Notes under the pieces: model-generated
What the model was told of the DNA's origin: nothing
Database searches by the model: none
What the model saw: only the letters and a program-made list of their open reading frames with translations
Source of the DNA: Aquipuribacter hungaricus
GTDB lineage: Bacteria; Actinomycetota; Actinomycetes; Actinomycetales; JBBAYJ01
Strand: one strand, 5' to 3'
NCBI RefSeq assembly: GCF_042663885.1
Contig: NZ_JBHSXV010000002.1
DNA: 64,000 bases
Made by a program: the position numbers and the translations under genes
Part shown: piece by piece, positions 9,715-17,025 of the stretch
Position numbering within the stretch: position 1 is the first letter of the stretch
Layout of the letters: each line of letters opens with the position of its first letter

Positions 9715-10719
9715 ATGGACTGGGCCTGGCTGAGCGACACCCTCGTGTACTCCGCCATCGCCGTGTATGCCCTGGCGATGCTTGCCTATGCGGCCGAGGC
9801 CGCCCTCCGGGGCCGTGCGGCCGTCGAGGTCGACCAGACGGTCCTGGTTCGAGACGCCGTCCTGGTCCCTGCGGTCGTGCCCGGGCGGGACGACCGCCTC
9901 TCGCCCGCTGGCCCGGCAGACCTTGGCCCTCCCGCCGCGGGGTCGCGGACGGACCAGCGGCTGGGTCGGGTCGCGGTGTCCCTCACGGTCCTCGCCTTCC
10001 TCCTGCACCTCGCGGGCCTGGTGACCCGAGGGCTCGCGGCCGGCCGGGCTCCCTGGGGCAACATGTACGAGTTCGCCGTCGCGGGCGGTCTGGCCGCCAC
10101 CGGGGCCTACCTCGTCCTCCTGCACCGGCAGCCGGTCCGAGACCTCGGCGTGTGGATCGTCGGCGTCGTCACGCTCACCCTCGGGCTGGCTGTCACCGTC
10201 CTCTACACACCGGCCGGTGATCTCGTCCCGGCACTGAACTCCTACTGGCTCGTCATCCACGTCGCCGCCGCGATCGTCTCCGGCGGCGTGTTCACCGTCG
10301 GCGCCGCGGCGGGCGTGCTGTACCTGGTGAGGTCGTGGATCGACGGTCGTGCGGTCCTGACCACCCAGGGGACGCGGCCGCGTAGCCGGTATGCCGCGCA
10401 CCTGCCCGCCGCGGCCGCGCTGGAGAAGGTCTTCCATGCCGCAACGGTGTTCGCCTTCCCGATCTGGACGTTCGCCGTCATCGCCGGCGCCATCTGGGCC
10501 GAGGAGTCCTGGGGCCGCTACTGGGGCTGGGACCCGAAGGAGACCTGGGCCTTCATCACCTGGGTCCTGTACGCCGCCTACCTGCACGCCCAGTCCACCG
10601 CCGGCTGGCGCGGGCGACGGGCCACCTGGTTCGCCCTGGCCGGCTACCTCGCCTTCCTGTTCAACTTCTTCGGGGTCAACATCTGGCTCCCCGGCCTGCA
10701 CTCCTACGCCGGGGTCTGA
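9715..10719 (+). CDS. ccsA: Cytochrome c biogenesis protein CcsA/ResC (heme-handling subunit)
   Basis: A 334-residue polytopic protein, the second half of the System II synthase. It carries the heme-binding tryptophan-rich motif in the form SWGRYWGWDPKETWAFITW near residues 263-281, and conserved histidines at NSYWLVIHVAAAI and YAAYLHAQST. Helices are distributed along the whole length, and the protein ends with the family-typical FNFFGVNIWLPGLHSYAG. The ATG at 9715 is four bases after the resB stop. With the three preceding genes this is a complete System II set on this replicon, although no c-type cytochrome gene is present in the window. Confidence 0.96.
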   Translation: MDWAWLSDTLVYSAIAVYALAMLAYAAEAALRGRAAVEVDQTVLVRDAVLVPAVVPGRDDRLSPAGPADLGPPAAGSRTDQRLGRVAVSLTVLAFLLHLAGLVTRGLAAGRAPWGNMYEFAVAGGLAATGAYLVLLHRQPVRDLGVWIVGVVTLTLGLAVTVLYTPAGDLVPALNSYWLVIHVAAAIVSGGVFTVGAAAGVLYLVRSWIDGRAVLTTQGTRPRSRYAAHLPAAAALEKVFHAATVFAFPIWTFAVIAGAIWAEESWGRYWGWDPKETWAFITWVLYAAYLHAQSTAGWRGRRATWFALAGYLAFLFNFFGVNIWLPGLHSYAGV

Positions 10720-10911
10720 CCCACCAGGCCGCCCCTTTCAGCAACGTCACGTCTGGCGTGCGGGGGCACTAGCGTCCGCGCGGCACCGGCAGGATTCGCA
10801 GCCTCCTGCTGGTGGTGGGCCCAGGGACGCATACAAACCTGAGCACGACTGCGCGACCGCAGCACCAGCAGCCAGGTGGAGCCCGGCGAGGACCCACCCT
10901 CAGGTACCTCC

Positions 10912-11198
10912 TCAGAGGTACCCCATGGGATCCACCGGTGTCCCGGCCAGTCGTGCCTCGAGGTGCAGGTGGCAGCCGGTCGAGCTGCCCGTGGTGCCGA
11001 TGTAGCCGATGACCTGGCCGCGGGTGACGTTCCCGCTGGTGACGGCGAAGCGGCTCTGGTGGGCGTAGGCGGTGGCGAGCGAGCTGCCGCCGACGTTGCC
11101 GTGGGAGATGACGGTGAAGTTGCCGTAGCCGCCGCCCCAGCCCGCGGACACGATGCGGCCGTCGGCGGCCGCCCGGATCGGGCTGCCGCACGGGGCGG
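10912..11198 (-). pseudogene. M23 metallopeptidase, C-terminal fragment separated by an insertion element
   Basis: This 3' fragment encodes the second half of an M23 domain: APCGSPIRAAADGRIVSAG, then YAHQSRFAVTSG, then the last zinc motif in GCHLHLEARLAG. It continues exactly the frame that stops at 15148 in the N-terminal fragment at 15148-16282. The joined protein would read HTGTDFA then APCGSP, as in intact relatives. The interruption is the IS21-family element at 11199-15141. The final residues MGYL match the RGYL end of the intact M23 gene at 60842, so the two peptidases are paralogues. Confidence 0.92.
11193..11198. repeat. Target-site duplication, left copy (GGGCGG)
   Basis: The six bases GGGCGG directly outside the left end of the insertion element recur directly outside its right end at 15142-15147. 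Removing the element plus one copy restores the peptidase reading frame, which confirms the duplication. Confidence 0.85.
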
Positions 11199-11371
11199 TG
11201 GGTGTGTCAACCCGAACTGGCCCCAGGGTGGCGCCTCGAAGTGGCCCCACCGAAGGAGACTGGGTCCGTGGCTCCCTGGCGGCCGGTTAGTAGCAGTTGC
11301 GCTCTGGCGACGAGCGTCGATAGCAGTGAGCCCCGACCCCCGGCGGCGGAGGTCGGGCTCACTGGTTCAGA

Positions 11372-11806
11372 TCAGGCCCGGGCGTCGACTCGGGTCACGG
11401 CGCTGCCCTTGGTGAGGTAGTCCAGGGCCTTGCTGATCATGTCTTGGAACGCCTGCCCACTGTCGTCACCCGCGCGGATGAGAAGGGCGTGGAAGTAGTC
11501 CGGGGTGACGTCGCCCTCGATCGCCCCTCGCTGCCGGTCGGCCATGAGTTGGGAGGCCAGGCGGGACGCAGCCTTACCGTCCTCGCCGCTGAGACCTGCC
11601 GTCTCATGGAAGGTCATCGTGTCGCCCTGGGCTGTCACGGTCATCCCGAAGGCGTTGAGCAGGAAGCTGCGGTCGGACGCGGTCAGTGATCCAACGAGGG
11701 CCTCGGTGTGTGTCGGTCCCGAGGGGGTGGCCCTGGCTGAGGGGGCGGCGGCGGTGCTGCCTGCCCGGTTGATGTAGGACGGCGGCGTGGCGCTGCTGAT
11801 CTGCAT
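11372..11806 (-). CDS. Passenger protein of unknown function inside the IS21 element
   Basis: A 144-residue hydrophilic protein that I do not recognise. The first 35 residues are Ser/Thr/Pro/Ala-rich and look disordered. The rest is predicted helical, with SLTASDRSFLLNAFGMTVT and a C-terminal stretch SGQAFQDMISKALDYL. There is no signal peptide or membrane segment. The start is well supported: AAAGGAG lies about seven bases before the ATG at 11806. It lies downstream of the secreted-protein gene on the same strand, 39 bases away, so both passengers may be co-expressed. The SFLLNAFGM segment recalls small secreted-protein companions in other bacteria, but I infer no function. Confidence 0.7.
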   Translation of the reverse strand: MQISSATPPSYINRAGSTAAAPSARATPSGPTHTEALVGSLTASDRSFLLNAFGMTVTAQGDTMTFHETAGLSGEDGKAASRLASQLMADRQRGAIEGDVTPDYFHALLIRAGDDSGQAFQDMISKALDYLTKGSAVTRVDARA

Positions 11807-11845
11807 CGTTTTGCTCCTTTCGATCGCCTGCCGTATCGGCAGGAG

Positions 11846-12319
11846 TCAGGGCTGGATGAAGCCGATGGTGATGCGGTTGTTCGCGCCGTAGACAGGCGGG
11901 TTGATGGCCTTCGTGGTCGGGCTCGACAGGTAGAAGCGGTAGTAGAACTTCGTCGTGCTGCTCAGCCCGTTGAAGGCGGACGTCCAGCCGCCCGCGCCGT
12001 TACCGGTGACGGCTGTGCAGATCCGGGCGACCCCGGTGCTGGGCTCGTTGCAGATCTCGACCTGCATGGTGGTGCCGGTGGGGATGCTGCTGTTGAAGGA
12101 GTAGGCGTACCCGACCTGGTTGATCGTGCCGGTGGGCGTGACGGTGGAGGCCACCGAGGGGCTGCTGTAGTAGAAGTTCGTCTGGTAGACGGTCGGCGCG
12201 ACCACGAACTTGGCGTCGTTGTACTGGGTCGCGGCCTGGGCGGGGCTGGCGACCAGGGCGGCGGTGGCGAGGACGAGGCCGAGGCTCGTGGCGGCTCGGG
12301 CGAGGATGGACTTGATCAC
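11846..12319 (-). CDS. Secreted passenger protein of unknown function inside the IS21 element
   Basis: A 157-residue protein with a clear Sec signal peptide (SLGLVLATAALVASPAQA, cleavage after AQA near residue 30). The mature part is rich in Tyr, Ser, Thr and Asn with alternating hydrophobic residues, which suggests a beta-sandwich; two cysteines (VEICNEPS and ARICTAVT) could form a disulfide. I chose GTG at 12319, with GGGAG eight bases upstream; the longer frame to 12379 lacks a good start. I do not know the family. Its presence between IstB and the element's end makes it element cargo. An adhesin-like or surface-decoration role is only a guess from composition. Confidence 0.75.
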   Translation of the reverse strand: MIKSILARAATSLGLVLATAALVASPAQAATQYNDAKFVVAPTVYQTNFYYSSPSVASTVTPTGTINQVGYAYSFNSSIPTGTTMQVEICNEPSTGVARICTAVTGNGAGGWTSAFNGLSSTTKFYYRFYLSSPTTKAINPPVYGANNRITIGFIQP

Positions 12320-12464
12320 GATGAGGCTCCCTGAATGGTCCGGTTTGTCGGGCTGGCGCTCACCCCTTCGGCCGATCAAGGTCTCGCCTTGAGTCCCCGA
12401 CAGGACCAGTTCCCGGAAGCGCTGACTGAGGCCTCGCGAGGCGCCGCCCTCTCAGGGCTGGGTC

Positions 12465-13295
12465 TCAGCGCGCGCCCTGGTGGGCGAGGGTGTGGGCGAG
12501 TCGGTAGGACTGGGTGCCGGTCTCGATGATGTTGGCGCCGAAGGTGAGCCGGTCGACGATGGCGGCGCAGAGGCGCGGGTCGGTGAAGGTCTTGGTCCAG
12601 CCGGAGAAGGACTCGTTGCTGGCGATGGCGACGCTGTTCTTCTCTTCGCGTTCTGTGAGGACCTGGAAGAGGAGCTCGGCGCCGCGGCGGTCCAGGGCCA
12701 TGTAGCCGAGCTCGTCGATGCAGAGCAGGTCGACGCGGCCGTAGCGGGCGATGGTCTTGGCCAGGACCTTCTCGTCGGCGGCCTCGACGAGCTCGTTCAC
12801 CAGCTTCGTGGCCAGGGTGTACTTGACGCGGTAGCCGGCTTCGGCGGCCGCGGTGCCCAGGCCGATGAGCAGGTGGGACTTGCCGGTGCCGGAGTCCCCG
12901 ATGAGGCAGAGGGGGTGCCCGTCGCGGACCCAGGCGCTGGTGGCGAGGGTGTGGATGGTGGCGGGGTTGACGTTGGGGTTGGCGTCGAAGTCGAAGTCCC
13001 CGACCCACTTGTCGCGGGGGAACCCGGCGGCCTTGACCCGGCGGGCCGAACGGCGGCGGGCGCGGTCGTCGCACTCGGCCAGCAGCAGCTCGGCGAGGAA
13101 CCCGCGGTAGGTCAGCTGCTCCTTCTCTGCCGCGGTCAGCATCTCCTGGGCGCGGGCCCGGATCGTGGGTAGACGCAGGTCCCGGCAGGCCTGCTCGACG
13201 GCGGCGTCCGCGGCCTGGTCCGTCATGCCCCGGCGGCGCCGCAGGGCCGGCGCCGCCGGCGGCGCAGCAGGTCGTGCGGTTGGGCTGGTGGTCAT
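12465..13295 (-). CDS. istB: IS21-family ATP-binding helper protein IstB
   Basis: A 276-residue DnaC-like AAA+ ATPase that regulates target choice and activates the IstA transposase. The Walker A motif is GDSGTGKSHLLIGL near residue 155 and the Walker B motif is LLCIDELGYM. The family phrase VGDFDFDANPNVNPATIHTLA and the C-terminal region RLTFGANIIETGTQSYRLA are clear. The ATG at 13295 overlaps the istA stop in an ATGA arrangement, so the two are translationally coupled. The protein appears full length. The N-terminal Pro/Ala-rich 30 residues are extra compared with many relatives. Confidence 0.97.
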   Translation of the reverse strand: MTTSPTARPAAPPAAPALRRRRGMTDQAADAAVEQACRDLRLPTIRARAQEMLTAAEKEQLTYRGFLAELLLAECDDRARRRSARRVKAAGFPRDKWVGDFDFDANPNVNPATIHTLATSAWVRDGHPLCLIGDSGTGKSHLLIGLGTAAAEAGYRVKYTLATKLVNELVEAADEKVLAKTIARYGRVDLLCIDELGYMALDRRGAELLFQVLTEREEKNSVAIASNESFSGWTKTFTDPRLCAAIVDRLTFGANIIETGTQSYRLAHTLAHQGAR

Positions 13296-14986
13296 GAGAC
13301 CTGTCCTTCCGAGGACGCCCGCGCCGCGTTGGTGGCAGCGGGCGGGGTGCGGCGGCGGGTGAGGAGCTCGTCGTAGGCGGTGACCGTGGGCGTAGGCCGG
13401 GCGTCCGGGGGCAAGCCCGCGATGACGGCGGTCGCATCGGCAAGGCGGCGCTCGGTGAGCGACGCGACCCGCGCCGCTGGCAGCCGTGCGGAGTCGGCGT
13501 CCGCCGTGGCCCTCATGTTCGAGGTGCCTTCGGAGGGTCGCTGGTCGGCGATGCGGCGGGCCTCGACGGCGACGACGTCGGCTCGGACCGCCCCGACCCC
13601 GAGGGCCGCGGTGAGGCCGTCGACGACGTCGACCGCGGCCAGGTGCCGGTGCATCAGCAGGACCTCCACCAGCTCCCGGGTCCCCGCAGCGTCGCCGTGG
13701 GCTCTGCGGGCCGCGGCCCAGAACGCGTCGTGGGCGCTGGTGAACGCGCCGCAGGCCCGGGCCTGGACCAGCGCGGTCGCGCCGGGCAGGGCTCCCGGCT
13801 TGTGGGCCAGGACCTCCAGGTAGTGGTCCAGCAGCAGCGTCGCGGACCCGCGGACGGTGGACCGCTCGTGGCGGGCCACCTCCGCCCGCCCGTCAAAGAC
13901 GACCAGCTCGTCCGCGCGCAGCAGCACCCGGACCCGACGCCCGACGAGGCGTGCGGGGACGGAGTAGTGGCACTGACGGACCGTGATCCGGGCGTGGCGG
14001 TCAACCCGCGGCGTCAACGACAGCCCGGCCTCGAAGGCCTCCCGCGGCAGCGGCCGCAGGTGGGGCTGCTCGAGCGCGAAGTCCTGCCCGACGGTCCGGA
14101 CCCGGTTCGCGATCCGGCGGTCGTCGTCGAGGTTGTCGTAGCGGGCGAGGCGGGCGTTGAGCTCGGCGATGGAGGCGACCTTGGGGACCGGGACCAGGTG
14201 GGTGCGGCGGAATCGGCCGCCCTCGCCCTCCACTCCGCCCTTCTCGTGGGCGCCGGTGACGCCGGGCTGGCAGTAGAACGCGTCGAAGCCGTAGTGGGAG
14301 CGGAACTGCACCCACCGTTCGGACTCCACCCGATCGCGGCCGAACAGCACCCGCGACACCGCGGACTTCAGATTGTCGTAGCGGACGTGGACGGTCGGGA
14401 CCCCGCCGAGCGCGGCGAAGGCCTCCAGGTGCCCGGCCAGGAACGCCTCCTGCCCTTGGGTGCCGAACGCCCGGTGCACCGCCTTCCCCGAGCACGACAG
14501 CCGGAACGTGAACATCTGGACCTTGGTCCGGACCCCGGCCAGGTCGACCCACAGGTCCGCGAAGTCCACCTCGCCTTCCGCGCCGGGTGCGTGGGACTGC
14601 GGCACGAACGCCGTCTCGACTACCCGACCGCCCTCGACGGCGATCTCCGGACGGCGGCGAGCCACGTAGTCACGCACCGTCCAGTACGACACGTCGAGGA
14701 CGTCGTGCTCCTCCACCAACCTCGCCAGGACCCGGCGGGCGGTGTGCTGCTGCTTGCGAGGCGCGGTCAGGTCCTCCCGCAGCATCGCGTCGATGACCGG
14801 CGCCACCCGCTCCAGCTTCGGCGCCGCCCGCTGCGGGACCTTCCGCGCCGGCGGAACTGCGTTGTCCAGCGCCTGTCTCACCGTGCGGCGGTGCACCCCG
14901 TGTCGGGCCGCGAGCTGTCGGATCGACAGCTCTTCCCGGCGGTGGTCGCGCCGGATCGCCTCGAACAGCTCCACCCTCGACACCAC
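13292..14986 (-). CDS. istA: IS21-family DDE transposase IstA
   Basis: A transposase of 564 residues from the GTG at 14986. Near residues 5-45 is a helix-turn-helix (LSIRQLAARHGVHRRTVRQAL). The RNase H-like catalytic core shows the DDE triad: Asp in AEGEVDFADLWVD, Asp in VHVRYDNLKSAVSRV and Glu in GAHEKGGVEGEGGRFRR. A Mu-transposase-like C-terminal beta domain follows (RITVRQCHYSVPARLVGRRV). No frameshift is seen, so the element may be active. It is encoded first, next to the right end of the element, and overlaps istB by four bases. Confidence 0.96.
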   Translation of the reverse strand: MVSRVELFEAIRRDHRREELSIRQLAARHGVHRRTVRQALDNAVPPARKVPQRAAPKLERVAPVIDAMLREDLTAPRKQQHTARRVLARLVEEHDVLDVSYWTVRDYVARRRPEIAVEGGRVVETAFVPQSHAPGAEGEVDFADLWVDLAGVRTKVQMFTFRLSCSGKAVHRAFGTQGQEAFLAGHLEAFAALGGVPTVHVRYDNLKSAVSRVLFGRDRVESERWVQFRSHYGFDAFYCQPGVTGAHEKGGVEGEGGRFRRTHLVPVPKVASIAELNARLARYDNLDDDRRIANRVRTVGQDFALEQPHLRPLPREAFEAGLSLTPRVDRHARITVRQCHYSVPARLVGRRVRVLLRADELVVFDGRAEVARHERSTVRGSATLLLDHYLEVLAHKPGALPGATALVQARACGAFTSAHDAFWAAARRAHGDAAGTRELVEVLLMHRHLAAVDVVDGLTAALGVGAVRADVVAVEARRIADQRPSEGTSNMRATADADSARLPAARVASLTERRLADATAVIAGLPPDARPTPTVTAYDELLTRRRTPPAATNAARASSEGQVS

Positions 14987-15141
14987 CTCACGGCCTCCCG
15001 CCGCTCGTGGAACGACCCACGACCGACACGATCCACCCCGCGACAGTGGGGCCAGCCCAGGCCGCCACAACGGCGTGTCGCCCCCGCAGGTGGGGCCAAA
15101 TCAGACCGCCACCCTGGGGCCAGACCACGCTCCCACTCTCA

Positions 15142-15147
15142 GGGCGG
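15142..15147. repeat. Target-site duplication, right copy (GGGCGG)
   Basis: Matches the left copy at 11193-11198 and marks the right boundary of the IS21-family element within the interrupted M23 gene. Confidence 0.85.
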
Positions 15148-16282
15148 CGAAGTCGGTGCCGGTGTGCAGCTTGCGGACCCCGGTGATGGGGTGGATGCGG
15201 TACCCGAACTGCGAGGAGATCCGCCCGTCGGAGGGCCGGAGCAGGAAGCCGTCGCTCGCGGGCGGGGCCGGTGCGGCCGGCGGGCGCGGGGCGGCGCGCA
15301 CCGGCGGCGGGGGCGGCGGCACCGGGCGGTTGTTCGCGGCCGCCTCGGCGCGCTGGCGGGCGATCTCGGCCTGGCGCTGGCGCTCGGCCTCGGCGACGCG
15401 CTGGCGCTCGGCCTCCGCCTCGGCCGCGGCGACCCGCTGGCGCTCGAGCTCGGCCTGGCGCTCGGCCTCGGCGATGGCGGCGAGCTGGGCCTCGAGCCGG
15501 TCGCCCTCGGCCTCGAGGGCGGCGATGTCCGCCTCCTCCGCGGCCTTGGCGGCGGCGAACTGGGCGACGGCCTCGTCCTCGGCGGTGACGAGGGTCTGCA
15601 GCGCGGCCTGGGCGTCGCGGGCGGCGTCCTCGGCGGCCTCGGTGGTGAGGACCTGCTCCGCGGCGAGGCGCTTGAGCTCCTCGACCCGCTCCCGCTCGGC
15701 GGTGAGCCGGGCCTCGGCGTTGCGGATGTCGACCTGCTGCACGCGCAGCCGGGACAGCGCCTGGTTCTGGCTGCGGCGCGCGACGGCGGCGAAGGCCACC
15801 ATGTCGGCGTAGTCGCCGGCGCTCTCGGCCTCGACGAGGATCGTCAGCGGCGTGAAGCCGGAGCCCTGGTAGACCTCGCGGGCGACGCTGGCCACGACCT
15901 TCTCGGTCGCGTCGGCCTGGCCGGTGCGCTCGGTGAGCGCGAGCCCGGCCGCGGTGACGGCGGCCTCGGCGAGCGACAGCTCCTCGGCCAGCTGGGCGTC
16001 GCGCTGCCGGGCGGCGGACGCCTCGGCCTGCGCCTGGTCGACCGCGGCGCGGGCGCCGGGCAGCTGGGCCTGCAGGCCCGCCAGCCGGTCGGACGCGGCG
16101 ACCAGCTCGGCGCCGACCTCATCGAGGTCCTGGCGGGAGGTGTCCAGGTCTGCGCGCACCTCACCCTGGCGCTGCTCGACCTCGTCACGCTCTTCAGGCG
16201 TCGTCGCAGCGGCTGGCGCACCGAGTACGGCCACCACCCAGAGCAGCGCCACAAAGGCGGCCGTCCCGCGATCACGGCGCAA
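15148..16282 (-). pseudogene. M23 metallopeptidase, N-terminal part interrupted by the IS21 element
   Basis: The N-terminal part of a secreted peptidoglycan hydrolase: a signal peptide (FVALLWVVAVLGAPAAA), then about 270 residues of Ala/Glu/Gln/Arg coiled coil, a Pro-rich linker, and the first third of an M23 domain (GRISSQFGYRIHPITGVRK, then LHTGTDFA). The frame enters the insertion element at 15141 and there reads a few unrelated residues. The missing end is at 10912-11198. The start is TTG at 16282, with a strong GGGAGGG about six bases upstream. The coiled coil plus M23 layout resembles EnvC/RipA-type cell-division hydrolases and the intact paralogue at 60842. The disruption removes half of the catalytic site, so the gene is almost certainly inactive. 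Confidence 0.93.
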
Positions 16283-16503
16283 GGCGTCCCTCCCGAACAG
16301 TGCCGCTGTTGCAGGGAGCGAACGCTCAACCTCAGGTGGAGAGTATCAGGGCCTGCGAGGTCCGCACCCGCCCCTCAAGCCGATCCAGCGGGTCGCCGTA
16401 CCCTTCAGACAACGGCCTCAGGCGTGCGAGCGGGTGACCCCTACGACTCACCCGGCAGTCTGCACCTCGCTTTTTGTCAGCGCTCACGCTCGCGTCGAGC
16501 GAT

Positions 16504-17025
16504 CTACCTGCGTTCGTCGCGGAACAGCCCCGGTGGGGGTGCCTCGTAGGGCAGGGGGTCGCCGCGGCGGCTGGTATTATGTCCGGTCTCGTCGACGTCG
16601 ATGTCGGCAAAGGGGCCATCGGGGTCCATGAGGACGCGCATGTGGTGGTCGGCGTGGTCGCGCCACCACACGCTCATCCCGGTGGCCGGGTCGAGGCGGA
16701 GGTGTTCCCAGGCCCGCCACAGCGCTTCCAAGCGGATGATGGCCTCTTCGTGCTCCCACCAGCGCGCGGCCCAGCGTCGGTGAGTGCCGTCGATTCTGCG
16801 CCGGTAGACCAGGCGCAGGTACAGGCGCACGAACTCGTCCACCGAGCCGTAGTACAGCGGCGGCGGTCGATCAGCAGCGACGGCGACGACGCCTGCCTGG
16901 GAAGCGTCCACGGGCCGGCCGTGGTCGCCGTCCTCGACGTCCCTCTCCTCGACGCCCGCGTCCTCGCTGCCCTGGGCGTCGGCGTCGGTGTCCTGGCCGG
17001 GGTAGTCGTCGCCCCACGGGCTCAC
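16504..17025 (-). CDS. DUF4913-type protein, last gene of the transfer operon
   Basis: A 173-residue acidic protein. The first 55 residues are Asp/Glu-rich and disordered; the rest (from PPPLYYGSVDEFVRLYLRL to DHADHHMRVLMDPDGPFADI) has the Trp- and His-rich pattern I associate with DUF4913, a family of unknown function found on actinobacterial conjugative elements. The GTG at 17025 overlaps the stop of the coupling-protein gene in a GTGA arrangement, so it belongs to the same transcript. Known: the family co-occurs with conjugation genes. Inferred: an accessory role in DNA transfer. Confidence 0.75.
   Translation of the reverse strand: MSPWGDDYPGQDTDADAQGSEDAGVEERDVEDGDHGRPVDASQAGVVAVAADRPPPLYYGSVDEFVRLYLRLVYRRRIDGTHRRWAARWWEHEEAIIRLEALWRAWEHLRLDPATGMSVWWRDHADHHMRVLMDPDGPFADIDVDETGHNTSRRGDPLPYEAPPPGLFRDERR

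Larger units (their letters stand above)
11199..15141 (-). mobile_element. IS21-family insertion element with two passenger genes
   Basis: A 3,943-bp element inserted in an M23 peptidase gene. Both ends begin TG, and 18 bases in from each end lies the same block, CTGGCCCCAGGGTGGCG, followed after eight bases by TGGCCCCACC. These are the repeated transposase sites expected for IS21-family ends, here in inverted orientation. The 6-bp duplication GGGCGG flanks the element. It encodes IstA and IstB with the usual ATGA overlap. IS21 elements are normally about 2-2.5 kb; the extra 1.2 kb here holds two ORFs unrelated to transposition (11372-11806 and 11846-12319), so this is a cargo-bearing form. 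Confidence 0.92.

Noticed and set aside
16283..16500. Possible c-di-AMP (ydaO) riboswitch upstream of the interrupted M23 gene
   Set aside because: Such riboswitches often precede wall hydrolases in actinobacteria, but the conserved core segments (for example the GACAGCTAACC-like part) are not present on the minus strand; only a small GAGCG/CGCTC hairpin is seen.
13643..16549. 968-residue plus-strand frame across istA and the M23 gene
   Set aside because: It is antisense to two well-identified genes and has Gly/Leu/Ala/Arg repeats that mirror the coiled coil on the other strand.
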